64,000 nucleotides of DNA from Nocardia anocheti (GCF_029675105.1 NZ_JAQQFV010000010.1:1-64000), one strand, 5' to 3'. Shown: positions 19,542-28,836, numbered from the stretch's first letter. Notes: generated from the letters alone by a model not told the origin. Numbers and translations: made by a program.

Positions 19542-20284
19542 ACGGAGTGGACCTGCCGGTGGAACTCACCGGCGACCGGATGACCGGTGACGGCACGCTC
19601 GTGGTCGCCATGGACGGGCCTTCGGGCACCGGCAAGTCGAGTGTCTCGCGCAAGCTGGCCGCGCGCCTGAACGCCCGCTACCTCGACACCGGCGCCATGT
19701 ACCGGGTCGCCACCCTGTGCGTGCTGCGCGCCGAGGTCGACCTGACCGACCCGGCCGCGATCGCCGACACGGTGGCCGCGCTGCCGCTGTCGATCGGCAC
19801 CGATCCCGGTCACGAGGTCATCGAACTCGACGGTGAGGACGTCTCCGCCGAGATCCGTGGCGACGCCGTCACCAAGGCCGTCTCGGCGGTGTCGGCGGTG
19901 GCGCAGGTGCGCGAGCAGCTCGTCGCCCTGCAGCGCGAGATCGCCGCGGTCGCCGGGCGGATCGTGGTCGAGGGCCGCGATATCGGCACCGTGGTGCTCA
20001 CCGGCGCCGACGCCAAGATCTATCTCACCGCCTCCGCGGAGGCGCGCGCCCAGCGGCGCAATGCCCAGAACATCCGCGAGGGCCGTGGCGACGACTACAC
20101 GGCCGTGCTGGCCGACGTGCAGCGCCGCGACACCCTCGACTCCACCCGCACGGTCTCGCCGCTGCGCCCCGCCGCCGACGCGGTGCTCGTCGACACCAGC
20201 GATCTGACGATGGACGAGACCATCGACGAGCTCTACCGCGTGGTGGCCCAGCAGCTTTCGGCCACGACAGGAAGGTCGCGATGA
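19538..20284 (+). CDS. cmk: Cytidylate kinase
   Basis: Phosphorylates (d)CMP. A 248-residue protein, GTG 19538 overlapping the rluB stop. P-loop GPSGTGKSS at 27-35, then DTGAMYR, and VVEGRDIGTVV of the CMP-binding region. A later ATG in the same frame (DRMTGDGTLVV) is an alternative start, since the first ~18 residues are not conserved. The last codons overlap der. Confidence 0.94.
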   Translation: MNGVDLPVELTGDRMTGDGTLVVAMDGPSGTGKSSVSRKLAARLNARYLDTGAMYRVATLCVLRAEVDLTDPAAIADTVAALPLSIGTDPGHEVIELDGEDVSAEIRGDAVTKAVSAVSAVAQVREQLVALQREIAAVAGRIVVEGRDIGTVVLTGADAKIYLTASAEARAQRRNAQNIREGRGDDYTAVLADVQRRDTLDSTRTVSPLRPAADAVLVDTSDLTMDETIDELYRVVAQQLSATTGRSR

Positions 20285-21699
20285 TCGACGAAGAGGTTCT
20301 GGCCGGAGACGGTGTCTGGTCCGACGAAACCGACTGGGAGATCGCCGATCTCGAAGGCGAGCACGAGGACGGCGAACAGCTCGCCATGCCCACCGTCGCC
20401 GTGGTCGGTCGCCCGAACGTGGGCAAGTCGACCCTGGTGAACCGCATTCTCGGGCGCCGCGAGGCCGTCGTGGAGGACATCCCCGGCGTCACCCGCGACC
20501 GCATCTCCTATGAGGCCAGCTGGGCCGGGCGCCGATTCCTGGTGCAGGACACCGGCGGCTGGGAACCCGACGCCAAGGGCCTGCAGCAGCACGTGGCCCG
20601 CCAGGCCGAGGTCGCCATGGAGACCGCCGACGCGATCCTGCTCGTGGTCGACGCGACCGTCGGCGCCACCGCGACCGACGAGGCCGCGGTGCGCAAGCTG
20701 CGTCGCTCCAAGATTCCGGTGATCCTGGTGGCCAACAAGGTCGACGACCAGAAGGTCGAACTCGAGGCGGCGAGCCTGTGGTCGCTGGGTCTGGGTGAGC
20801 CGCGCATGGTCTCGGCCTCGCACGGCCGCGGCACCGGCGACCTGCTCGACGACGTGCTCGGCGCCCTGCCGGAGACCCCGCGCGAGGGCACCGGCGTGGC
20901 CGGGCCGCGACGCGTGGCGCTGGTCGGCAAGCCGAATGTCGGCAAGTCCAGTCTGCTGAACAAGCTGGCGGGCGACGAGCGTTCGGTGGTTCACGATGTC
21001 GCGGGCACCACCGTCGACCCGGTCGACTCGCTGGTCGAACTCGGCGGCAAGGTCTGGAAGTTCGTCGACACCGCCGGTCTGCGCCGCAAGGTGTCCAATG
21101 CCTCGGGCACCGAGTTCTACGCCTCGCTGCGGACCAAGTCGGCGCTGGAGGCCTCCGAGGTCGCGATCATGCTGATCGACGCCTCGGTGCCGATCACCGA
21201 GCAGGACCTGCGGGTGATCAGCCTGGTCGCCGAGTCCGGTCGCGCGCTGGTGCTGGCGTTCAACAAGTGGGACCTGGTCGACGAGGACCGCCGCTACATG
21301 CTCGAGCGCGAGATCGACCGCGATCTGGTGCGGGTGCCGTGGGCCCAGCGGGTCAACATCTCCGCCCACACCGGTCGCGCGGTGGCCAAGCTGGTGCCGC
21401 AGATGGAGACCGCGCTCGAGTCCTGGGACAAGCGCATCTCCACCGGCCGTCTGAACACCTGGCTCAAGGAAGTCATCGCGGCCACCCCGCCGCCGATGCG
21501 CGGCGGCCGCCAGCCCCGCGTCCTGTTCGCCACCCAGGCGGGCACCCGCCCGCCGACGTTCGTGCTGTTCACCACCGGTTTCCTCGAGGCGGGCTACCGT
21601 CGCTTCCTGGAGCGCCGCCTGCGCGAGGAGTTCGGTTTCGACGGCTCGCCGGTGCGCATCTCGGTGCGCGTGCGCGAGAAGAAGGAACGCAAGAAGTAG
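20281..21699 (+). CDS. der: Ribosome biogenesis GTPase Der (EngA)
   Basis: A 472-residue tandem GTPase needed for 50S assembly. The first G domain has GRPNVGKST at 43-51, DTGGW and NKVD; the second has GKPNVGKSS at ~219-227, DTAGLRRK and NKWD. The C-terminal KH-like domain includes TPPPMRGGRQPRVLFATQAGTRPPTFVLF. The ~35-residue acidic N-terminus is normal for actinobacterial Der. It is the last gene of the operon and is followed by a strong terminator. Confidence 0.97.
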   Translation: MIDEEVLAGDGVWSDETDWEIADLEGEHEDGEQLAMPTVAVVGRPNVGKSTLVNRILGRREAVVEDIPGVTRDRISYEASWAGRRFLVQDTGGWEPDAKGLQQHVARQAEVAMETADAILLVVDATVGATATDEAAVRKLRRSKIPVILVANKVDDQKVELEAASLWSLGLGEPRMVSASHGRGTGDLLDDVLGALPETPREGTGVAGPRRVALVGKPNVGKSSLLNKLAGDERSVVHDVAGTTVDPVDSLVELGGKVWKFVDTAGLRRKVSNASGTEFYASLRTKSALEASEVAIMLIDASVPITEQDLRVISLVAESGRALVLAFNKWDLVDEDRRYMLEREIDRDLVRVPWAQRVNISAHTGRAVAKLVPQMETALESWDKRISTGRLNTWLKEVIAATPPPMRGGRQPRVLFATQAGTRPPTFVLFTTGFLEAGYRRFLERRLREEFGFDGSPVRISVRVREKKERKK

Positions 21700-21712
21700 G
21701 TCGAGACCTATC

Positions 21713-21751
21713 GCGAGCCCGGGCCCGAAAGCCCGGGCTCGCGGCGTTTTT
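21713..21751 (+). terminator. Rho-independent terminator after der
   Basis: Perfect 12-base arms GCGAGCCCGGGC / GCCCGGGCTCGC with loop CCGAAA, followed by GGCGTTTTT. This is the best T-tailed terminator in the window and marks the end of the conserved region. Confidence 0.9.
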
Positions 21752-21761
21752 CGACCGTTGT

Positions 21762-22358
21762 TCAGTCGACCATCACACGGTCGAGCAGATGGTCGACCAG
21801 TACCGTCGCGCGGGCGGCCATGTCCTTGTCGGTGAGCATGCCCTGGGCCAGTCCGGCGACGGCGAGCAAGGTCACCTCGGCATCGGCGCGCAGGGTCGCC
21901 GCGTCAGCGTCGGGGCCGCGCAGGGAGCGCAGTTGGGCCGCGACCGCGTCGACGATGTAGGTCGGGGTCTCGGCGGTGTCCGCCGATTCGAGGTGCGGGC
22001 CGGTGAGGGCGGCCGCGTGGAAGATGCCGAGGATCGTCGCGTTCTCGCGACTGGGCTCGTCGAGGGGGAGCAAGCCCAGCAGTACCGCCCGGACGATGTC
22101 GCGCGGGCCCGCGCTCGGACCGAGTTCGCCGAGCGCTTTGTGCAGGCGGGACCCGGAATCGGCGACGACGGCGCGGTGGGTGGCGAGCAGGAACTCGCGC
22201 TTGGTGCCGAAGTAGTACTGCACCGACCGCACCGAGACCCCCGCCTCGGCGGCGACCGACTGGAAGGTCGCCGCGTCGAGTCCGCCCCGCGCGATGACCC
22301 GCCGGGCCGCGCCGGTGATGGCGGCGCGCCTTTCTTCGTGATCGGCCAAGCGTGGCAC
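21762..22358 (-). CDS. TetR family transcriptional regulator
   Basis: A 198-residue protein. GTG 22358 is preferred because AGGGAG lies seven bases upstream; an in-frame ATG further out would run into the operator. The TetR helix-turn-helix is TFQSVAAEAGVSVRSVQYYFGTKREFLL, residues ~28-55. The C-terminal ligand domain is not diagnostic. It diverges from an alpha/beta hydrolase with phased TGGTA/TACCA half-sites between them, so it probably represses that gene and itself. Confidence 0.88.
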   Translation of the reverse strand: MPRLADHEERRAAITGAARRVIARGGLDAATFQSVAAEAGVSVRSVQYYFGTKREFLLATHRAVVADSGSRLHKALGELGPSAGPRDIVRAVLLGLLPLDEPSRENATILGIFHAAALTGPHLESADTAETPTYIVDAVAAQLRSLRGPDADAATLRADAEVTLLAVAGLAQGMLTDKDMAARATVLVDHLLDRVMVD

Positions 22359-22395
22359 CGCTGTCTCCCTACTGTCCCGTTCGACGAGGTCTTCA

Positions 22396-22424
22396 TGGTA
22401 CGCCCATACCACTGATGTGGTACG
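22396..22424. promoter_or_regulatory. Phased operator half-sites in the TetR/hydrolase divergent promoter
   Basis: TGGTA at 22396, TACCA at 22407 and TGGTA at 22418 are spaced exactly 11 bases apart. The inner pair forms the palindrome TACCAC-TGAT-GTGGTA (22407-22422). One helical turn between half-sites fits binding of two TetR dimers on one face of DNA. Confidence 0.6.
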
Positions 22425-22455
22425 GTCATATCACCAACGAGATTCAGGGGTGGTC

Positions 22456-23343
22456 ATGGGCAAGATCGGACGATTCAAGAACGACAAGGCGCGCGAGGAA
22501 TACCTGCGCGTGTATCGCCTGCAGGAGAAGGAGATACCGGTCCCGTCGACCACGGTGGACATCCCCACCTCCTTCGGTACCACCCGGGTGCGCACCGCGG
22601 GCGCCGGAACGGGAGCGCCGGTGGTGCTGCTGCATTCGCTGGGCGGCAACAGCCTGGCCTGGAACCACGTCATGGAGACCTTCGCCCGTGAGCACGTGGT
22701 GCACATGCCGGAGATGATCGGCGTGCCGGGACTCAGCGTGCAGACCGCGCCGATCGACGAGTCGCAGTTCGGTACCTGGCTGGGCGAGGTCCTCGACGGG
22801 CTCGGCGCCGACCGCGTCCACCTGGTCGGCTACTCGCAGGGCGCGTGGCAGGCCCTGGTCATCGCCACCACCCAGCAGCGGCGACTGGCCAGCCTGACCG
22901 TCATCGAGCCCACCGGCACGCTGACCAAGATCAAGTGGAGCCTGCTGTGGATGATGATCCGGGTTGGGGCCCGCCCCACCGACAAGAACCTGCGCAAGAT
23001 GAACGCCCGGCTCAACCCCGGTGTCACCCTCACCGATCTGGAATTCGAGGGCGTCAAGGCCGCGCTGGGCTACTCGCCCACGATCGGCTACCCGAAGATG
23101 TTCACCGACGAGAGGTTGGCCACGATCACCACCCCGACCCTGGCGATGCTCGGCTCCGAGTCGCTGGTGATCGACACGACGATCGCCGAGCAGCGCCTGC
23201 GCGACAACCTGCCGAACTGCGAAGTAGTGGTCTTCCGGGGCCAGGGTCACGGCCTGTTCCACGCGATCTCGGACAAGGTCTCGGCCCGCATCCTCGATTT
23301 CACCGCCCGCTACGAGCCCACGGACGCGCGCCGCGGCGAGTGA
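22456..23343 (+). CDS. Alpha/beta hydrolase
   Basis: A 295-residue protein from ATG 22456, chosen because AGGGG precedes it and the earlier in-frame ATG lies inside the operator. Oxyanion region HSLGGNSLAW, nucleophile elbow GYSQGAW, acid region in LGSESLVIDT, and His in GQGHGLFHAI. A soluble esterase or related enzyme of unknown substrate. Control by the divergent TetR is likely. Confidence 0.85.
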   Translation: MGKIGRFKNDKAREEYLRVYRLQEKEIPVPSTTVDIPTSFGTTRVRTAGAGTGAPVVLLHSLGGNSLAWNHVMETFAREHVVHMPEMIGVPGLSVQTAPIDESQFGTWLGEVLDGLGADRVHLVGYSQGAWQALVIATTQQRRLASLTVIEPTGTLTKIKWSLLWMMIRVGARPTDKNLRKMNARLNPGVTLTDLEFEGVKAALGYSPTIGYPKMFTDERLATITTPTLAMLGSESLVIDTTIAEQRLRDNLPNCEVVVFRGQGHGLFHAISDKVSARILDFTARYEPTDARRGE

Positions 23344-23366
23344 GTTCCGGTCCGCGCCAGCGGGGT

Positions 23367-24476
23367 TCAGTCCTGGGTGCCCTCGACACGCCAGCGTGTC
23401 GTCACTGCGCGCACGCACGGCGATTCGATGAGCGCGTCGACCGTGTCGGCCAGGGCCGACTCGGGGGCGCGGTGGGTCAGGACGATGAGGTGGGCGTCGG
23501 TGTCGTGGAGTTCCTGACGGACTCGGGCGATGCCGACGCCGTGGTCGGCGAAGGTCGCGGCGACCTGGGCAAGGGCACCGGCATGGTCGGTGACGTGCAG
23601 GTTCACGTAATACCGGGTGGGGCAGTCGCCGAGCGGAGCGAGGGGGAGTTCGGCGTAGGTCGAGGCACGGGGTGCGCGGGCACCGTGGACCCGGTTGCGC
23701 GCGGCGGTGACCAGGTCACCCAGTAGCGCCGAGGCCGTGGCCTCGACGCCGGAACCTCCGGAGAACATGAGCGGACCGGCGCCCTCGGCCGTCACCGCCA
23801 CCGCGCCGACGGCCGGGTCCAGGTGGGTCAGCGGATGCTCGGTGGGGAGCAGGGCGGGGGCCACGCGTACCGAGATCCGCTGCTTGCCACCGTGTTCGGG
23901 ACCCGGCGCGTCGCTGACCAGCGCGCAGACCGTGAGCAGACGCGGGCGCAGACCCAGTGACGCGGCGGCCGCCAGATCGTGTGCCGAGGGCGTGCCGAAC
24001 GCCTCGCGGTGCACGTCACCCGGCTCCACCCGGGTGTGGAAGGCGAGGGTGGCCAGGATGGCGGCCTGGGCCACCATGTGGTCGTCGGGGAGCACCGCGA
24101 GCAATTGACGCACCCGATCACCGGACAGCGACTGGGTCAGTGGACGTACCACCGGAACGCCGCCCGCCACCGCCGCCTCGAAATACAGGTCACCGCCATG
24201 GGTTTCGCCGGTCGTCGCCAGCAGGTGACTGTGGTGGGCGACCAGTGCCGCGTTCGCCGTGATCACCGCGCGGCCCGCGCGCAGTGCGTCCAGGACCGGG
24301 GGCAGCGCGTCGGCCGAATCGGTGGTGTCGACCACCAGGTCGGGGTCGGCCCCCTCGAGGACCAGTGGCGCCGCGATCCGCGCGCGCAGGTCGGAGCCGG
24401 TGTCCCGGATGATCCTGGTGACCTCGGCGGCCAGCGGGCCCGCCCCGAGAACTGTGACACCGAGTTGTGAAGCCAT
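23367..24476 (-). CDS. Homoserine dehydrogenase-like protein lacking the catalytic segments
   Basis: A 369-residue homologue of homoserine dehydrogenase (M. tuberculosis Hom is 441). The dimerisation parts are well kept (LYFEAAVAGGVPVVRPLTQS; LATLAFHTRVEPGDVHREAF), and a C-terminal ACT domain begins RYYVNLHVTDHAGALAQVAA. The NGTTNYIL motif and the following DPTxDVxGxDAxxK catalytic stretch are deleted: the chain goes straight from LSGDRVRQLL to AQAAILATLAF. The conserved catalytic Lys in VTANKALL is Ala here (ITANAALV), and part of the nucleotide domain is missing. An active dehydrogenase is therefore unlikely. The frame is intact, so it may be a regulatory pseudoenzyme. It diverges from aspartokinase. 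Confidence 0.85.
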   Translation of the reverse strand: MASQLGVTVLGAGPLAAEVTRIIRDTGSDLRARIAAPLVLEGADPDLVVDTTDSADALPPVLDALRAGRAVITANAALVAHHSHLLATTGETHGGDLYFEAAVAGGVPVVRPLTQSLSGDRVRQLLAVLPDDHMVAQAAILATLAFHTRVEPGDVHREAFGTPSAHDLAAAASLGLRPRLLTVCALVSDAPGPEHGGKQRISVRVAPALLPTEHPLTHLDPAVGAVAVTAEGAGPLMFSGGSGVEATASALLGDLVTAARNRVHGARAPRASTYAELPLAPLGDCPTRYYVNLHVTDHAGALAQVAATFADHGVGIARVRQELHDTDAHLIVLTHRAPESALADTVDALIESPCVRAVTTRWRVEGTQD

Positions 24477-24679
24477 GGATTTCGCCTAACCGCCGAGAGC
24501 TGCCGAGCCGGGGACCGCCCGCCGACAGGCGCTACCCCCGCCTGCCAGTATCGAGGCCGAATCGATTCGGCGGCAGTCGTTTTCGTGCACCAATCTCCCC
24601 GCAACGCCCGGTTTGCCGGGATACTCGGAAGAGTCACCCGCGGATCGCACGCGGGCGAGCAGGGGAGAGGACGACGTCA

Positions 24680-25936
24680 ATGGCCTTGGTGGTACAGAAA
24701 TTCGGTGGCTCATCGGTCGCCACGGCGGAGCGCATCCGCCGGGTCGCCGAGCGGATCGTGGAGACCAAGAAGCAGGGCAACGACGTGGTCGTGGTGTGCT
24801 CGGCGATGGGCGACACCACCGACGAGCTGCTCGACCTGGCGGGGCAGGTGGCCCCGGCGCCACCGCCGCGCGAGATGGACATGCTGCTCACCTCCGGTGA
24901 ACGCATCTCGAATGCCCTGGTGGCCATGGCGATTCACGCTCTGGGTGCCGACGCGCGGTCACTGACCGGTTCCCAGGCCGGTGTCATCACCACCGGCGCG
25001 CACGGCAACGCCAAGATCATCGAGGTCGATCCCGGCCGGGTGCGGCGCGCCCTCGACGACGGCGAGATCGTGCTGGTCGCAGGGTTCCAGGGCGTCAGCC
25101 AGGACAGTCGTGACGTGACGACGCTGGGCCGTGGCGGTTCCGACACCACCGCCGTCGCGCTGGCCGCGGCACTGCACGCCGATGTCTGCGAGATCTACAC
25201 CGATGTCGACGGCGTGTTCACCGCCGACCCGCGCATCGTCGCCGACGCCCAGAAACTCGATCAGATCTCCTACGAGGAGATGCTCGAGATGGCGGCCTGC
25301 GGCTCCAAGGTGCTGATGCTGCGCTGCGTGGAATACGCGCGCCGCTACCACGTTCCGGTGCACGTGCGCTCGTCCTACACCGACGGCATCGGCACCACCG
25401 TCCACGGCTCGATGGCCGACATCCCGGCCGACCAGGCGGTGCTCACCGGCATCGCGCACGACCGCGCCGAGGCCAAGATCACCGTGGTGGGCCTGCCCGA
25501 CGAACCCGGCTACGCGGCCAGGGTGTTCCGGGCGGTCGCCGACGCCGAGATCGGTATCGACATGGTGGTCCAGAACACCGGCACCGGCCGCACCGACATC
25601 ACCTTCACCCTGCCCGCCGCCGACGGTGCCCGGGCCGTCGCGCTGCTGCGCTCGCGCCGCGCCGAGATCGGGTTCGCCGACGTGCGCTACGACGACCGGG
25701 TAGGCAAGGTGTCGCTGATCGGCGCGGGCATGAAGAACCATCCCGGGGTGACGGCGACCTTCTGCGAGGCGCTGGCCGCGGCGGGCATCAATCTCGATCT
25801 CATCGCCACCTCGCAGATCCGCATCTCGGTGCTGGTCCGCGACACCGAGCTCGACGACGCGGTCCAGGTGCTGCATCGCGCCTTCGACCTGGGTGGGCCC
25901 GAGGTCGCGGTCGTGCACGGCGGCACCGGCCGCTGA
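24680..25936 (+). CDS. lysC: Aspartate kinase
   Basis: The protein has 418 residues from ATG 24680 with GGGGAGAGG upstream, and catalyses the first step of the aspartate-family amino acid pathway. The kinase domain starts MALVVQKFGGSSVATAERI (KFGGSS at 7-12) and includes TSGERISNALVAMAI and LGRGGSDTTAVALAAAL. Two ACT domains occupy ~265-410. As in corynebacteria, an internal in-frame ATG (25412, just before the ACT region) could give a separate regulatory beta subunit, though its ribosome binding site is weak. Unusually, asd does not follow. Confidence 0.95.
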   Translation: MALVVQKFGGSSVATAERIRRVAERIVETKKQGNDVVVVCSAMGDTTDELLDLAGQVAPAPPPREMDMLLTSGERISNALVAMAIHALGADARSLTGSQAGVITTGAHGNAKIIEVDPGRVRRALDDGEIVLVAGFQGVSQDSRDVTTLGRGGSDTTAVALAAALHADVCEIYTDVDGVFTADPRIVADAQKLDQISYEEMLEMAACGSKVLMLRCVEYARRYHVPVHVRSSYTDGIGTTVHGSMADIPADQAVLTGIAHDRAEAKITVVGLPDEPGYAARVFRAVADAEIGIDMVVQNTGTGRTDITFTLPAADGARAVALLRSRRAEIGFADVRYDDRVGKVSLIGAGMKNHPGVTATFCEALAAAGINLDLIATSQIRISVLVRDTELDDAVQVLHRAFDLGGPEVAVVHGGTGR

Positions 25937-25984
25937 ACCGGGCATAATCGATCGATCGGCGAAACCTCGACGGTCGGAGGACAC

Positions 25985-26824
25985 GTGAGCACTCGGCTGA
26001 GCTCGTACACCCGGGCGGGACTCGAGTTCGACGTGGTCGACACGGGCCCGCTCGACGGGCCCGTTGTCGTTGCCCTGCACGGCTTTCCGCAGACGGCCAC
26101 CTCCCTCACGGAGCTGACCGGCCTGCTCGCCGACCGTGGCTACCGCACCCTCGCCCCGAACCAGCGCGGATACTCACCCGGCGCCCGCCCGCGCGGCCGC
26201 CGCGCCTACCGGGTGTCCGAGCTGGTCGCCGACGTCGTCGCGCTGATCGAGACGATCGACCGCGGCCCCGTGCACCTGGTCGGCCACGACTGGGGTGCCA
26301 TGGTCGCGTGGGCGGTGGCGGGGGCCCGGCCCGAACTGATCAGCTCGCTGGTCACGATCTCGGTCCCGCATCCCGGCGCCTTCCTGCGATCGCTGACCAG
26401 CAGCGACCAGCTGCTGCGCTCGTACTACATCGGGCTGTTCCAGCTGCCGGTCCTGCCGGAATACCTGCTGCGCACCCGGCCAGCGCTGCTGGACCGGGTG
26501 CTGAACTCCACCAGGATGCCGCCCGCGGCGATCGCGCGCGTGCACACCGAGATCGTCGACGGTGGCGCGCTCACCGGCGGTCTGAACTGGTATCGGGGCC
26601 TGCCGTTCGGCGGCGGCGTCGGCCCGATCGCGGTACCGGTGACCCACGTGTGGAGCACCGGTGACACCGCGCTGAGCCGCCGCGGCGCCGAACTCGCCGG
26701 GCAGTACGCGCGCGGCGACTACCGGCTGGTCGTGCTCGACGGCGCCTCGCACTGGCTGCCCGAGGAACACCCGGCCGAGCTGGCCGAGATCATCGCCGAG
26801 CGGATCGAGTCCACCCGCTCCTGA
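25985..26824 (+). CDS. Epoxide-hydrolase-like alpha/beta hydrolase
   Basis: A 279-residue protein, GTG 25985 preceded by GGAGG. HGFPQTATSL forms the oxyanion region; the nucleophile elbow is GHDWGAM with Asp102, which indicates an epoxide hydrolase or haloacid/haloalkane-type mechanism rather than a serine esterase; the His lies in GASHWLPEEHP. The cap contains NWYRGLPF, whose Tyr is typical of the epoxide-opening tyrosines. The substrate is unknown. Confidence 0.85.
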   Translation: MSTRLSSYTRAGLEFDVVDTGPLDGPVVVALHGFPQTATSLTELTGLLADRGYRTLAPNQRGYSPGARPRGRRAYRVSELVADVVALIETIDRGPVHLVGHDWGAMVAWAVAGARPELISSLVTISVPHPGAFLRSLTSSDQLLRSYYIGLFQLPVLPEYLLRTRPALLDRVLNSTRMPPAAIARVHTEIVDGGALTGGLNWYRGLPFGGGVGPIAVPVTHVWSTGDTALSRRGAELAGQYARGDYRLVVLDGASHWLPEEHPAELAEIIAERIESTRS

Positions 26825-26833
26825 CGCCGATGG

Positions 26834-27547
26834 TCAGGGATGGACCAGCGGACGCCAGGCCGCGGCGGTGGCGGGGATGAGCGGCGCCGGTGGCAGCGCC
26901 GCGCGCGCGGCCAGCCGCTCGACGATCCGCGCGCGCACCCCGCACCACTCGTCGTGCAGGATCGAATAGAACGCGGTGTCGCGCACCGCGCCGTCGAGCC
27001 CGCGCGAATGTGCCCGGCGCACACCGTCACACACGGCACCGAGCCGTTCGATCGCCGCGCGGGAACGCTGGTTGCGGGCGTCGGCGCGCAGGCTCACCCG
27101 GCGCACACCCCAGCTGTCGAAGGCGTGGGTGAGCAGCAGCAGTTTGGACTCGAGATTCACCTGGCCACCGCGCACCGCGGGCACCAGCCAGGTGTTGCCG
27201 ATCTCGACGGCGTCGGGAATCGCGCCGCCGGGCAGCGCGGTCACCGGCTCGGCCGACAACGGCCAGGTCAGCGGGCCCTGCCAGTAGTCCAGACGGGTGA
27301 AGCGGGTCGCGCCGACCACACAGTCGTCGGCGGTGGTGCGGATCGCGAAAGCCAGCGCGGTGCCTGCCAGCTGCGCGGCCTCGGCTTGGAAGACATAGGT
27401 GCGCGCCTCCTGTTCACCGTGCGGGACGATGGTGAACCCGGCTTGTCCGTCGAGCGCGGCCGCCGCGGCGACCAGGCCGGGAACGTGGTGGGGTGCAAGC
27501 GGTTCCAGCCGTGCGATGCGGCCATCGAGGATAACGGGTGCGGGCAT
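26834..27547 (-). CDS. GNAT family N-acetyltransferase (RimJ/RimL-like)
   Basis: A 237-residue protein. The N-terminus LDGRIARLEPLAPHHVPGLVAAA and the later NTWLVPAVRGGQVNLESKLLLLTHAFDSWGVRRVSLRADARNQRSRAAIERLGA follow the RimJ-type GNAT fold, including the acetyl-CoA helix and the NxxSRxAIERLG motif. The family acetylates amino groups of proteins or small molecules. It is convergent with the hydrolase; only nine bases separate them. The ~210 bases upstream of it (27548-27757) hold no other gene. Confidence 0.88.
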   Translation of the reverse strand: MPAPVILDGRIARLEPLAPHHVPGLVAAAAALDGQAGFTIVPHGEQEARTYVFQAEAAQLAGTALAFAIRTTADDCVVGATRFTRLDYWQGPLTWPLSAEPVTALPGGAIPDAVEIGNTWLVPAVRGGQVNLESKLLLLTHAFDSWGVRRVSLRADARNQRSRAAIERLGAVCDGVRRAHSRGLDGAVRDTAFYSILHDEWCGVRARIVERLAARAALPPAPLIPATAAAWRPLVHP

Positions 27548-27757
27548 GGTGTCCGGCGTCCTTCGTCTGATGAGGGTCGCCGAATCACGAGGGCGTGGAT
27601 CTCACGCGGCACGTGATAGCGGCGAAGCGACACGAACGATCCAGCGGCATCGAAAAAAGCAAGAGGACGATAACCTACCGTGCCGCGTTCGCCCACACGA
27701 ACGCACGAGATGTCGGGACCGGAAAATTTCCCGGTTTACCCGACCCGGACGAAACGC

Positions 27758-28582
27758 CTACCGTTTGTCGGCGATCGCCGCGACGATGAGTTCCTCCCAC
27801 ACCGACAGGTCCCGGTCGGCGGTGCCGATCTGCGGGGCCGTGCCGTCGGCCGGGCCGTGCTGGCGCCAGCGCGCCGCGGCCACCACACCGGGTTCCTGCA
27901 GGACGAGGTCGCCGAACAGTGTCTCGATCTCGGTGTCGGTGCGCCAGCGGCCGCGTCCGAAGGTCGACTGCAGCTTGCTCTCGGCCTCGATGGTCTCGGC
28001 GTTGTCACCCGAGCGGAAGTGCGAGATGAACACGCTGCTGCCCACCGGGATCTGCTCGGCCCAGTAGCGCACGACGGCCTGCGGGTCCTCGTCGTCGTTG
28101 AGGTGGTGCAGGATCGCGCTGAAGATCACGCCGATCGGCTTGTCGAAGTCGATGAGCCGGGCGACGTCGGGATGCTCGCGGATCTCGGTGGAATCGCGGA
28201 CGTCGGCGTGGATGACGGTGGTGTTGGCGTCGGTGGCCAGTAGCGCGCGTCCGTGCGCGAGCACGATCGGGTCGTTGTCGATGTAGACCACCCGGGCGTC
28301 CGGATTCACCCGCTGCGCGACCTGGTGCACATTGTCGGCGGTGGGCAGGCCGGAACCGAAGTCGAGGAACTGGGTCAGCCCGGCGGCCGCCATCTCGCGG
28401 ACCGCGCGGGTGAGCGCCTGCCGGTTGGTGAAGGCGATCGCCACCGAACCGGGCAGGTTCAGTTTGAAGTGGTCGCCGACCGCGCGGTCGACCTCGTAGT
28501 TGTCCTTGCCGCCGAGAAGATAGTCGTAGACCCGGGCGATGCTCGGCGTCGACTGGTCGATCACGTTCGCGCTGTCGCTCAT
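27758..28582 (-). CDS. SAM-dependent methyltransferase, DUF574 (Methyltransf_19) family
   Basis: A 274-residue protein from ATG 28582. It opens DQSTPSIARVYDYLLGGKDNYEVDRA, the family hallmark (ARVYDYLLGGKDN). The SAM site is FLDFGSGLPTADNVH and VVYIDNDPIVLAHGRALL. This family is large in Nocardia and Streptomyces, and its substrates are mostly unknown. It is transcribed away from the regulatory region that follows. Confidence 0.93.
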   Translation of the reverse strand: MSDSANVIDQSTPSIARVYDYLLGGKDNYEVDRAVGDHFKLNLPGSVAIAFTNRQALTRAVREMAAAGLTQFLDFGSGLPTADNVHQVAQRVNPDARVVYIDNDPIVLAHGRALLATDANTTVIHADVRDSTEIREHPDVARLIDFDKPIGVIFSAILHHLNDDEDPQAVVRYWAEQIPVGSSVFISHFRSGDNAETIEAESKLQSTFGRGRWRTDTEIETLFGDLVLQEPGVVAAARWRQHGPADGTAPQIGTADRDLSVWEELIVAAIADKR

Positions 28583-28758
28583 CGTCGAGGACCTCTCCCA
28601 CTGTGCTGGTACATGATGTCGCCCATCGTAGGAGAACTTCGGCGTGTCGGCAGGGTTTCCATGCGCGGGTGGGGACGAAATCGGTTCAGGGCGTATCGGT
28701 TACGGTGCCGGGTGCCGGTGCGGGATCGGCTCCGCGACGACCGGTCCGTTGGGGTGGG

Positions 28759-28836
28759 TCACAGTGGTGATGCCCTCGCGATCGGAGGTGTTCACGCACG
28801 TCGAAGCCGTAACGGTTCGATAAATCACAGCGGTGA
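28759..28836. repeat. Two copies of the palindrome TCACAGYGGTGA
   Basis: TCACAGTGGTGA (28759-28770) and TCACAGCGGTGA (28825-28836) are 66 bases apart, start to start, about six helical turns. Each is an inverted repeat TCAC-N4-GTGA. They lie in the 540-base gene-free stretch 28583-29126, between the methyltransferase promoter and the CRP-type site. Confidence 0.5.
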
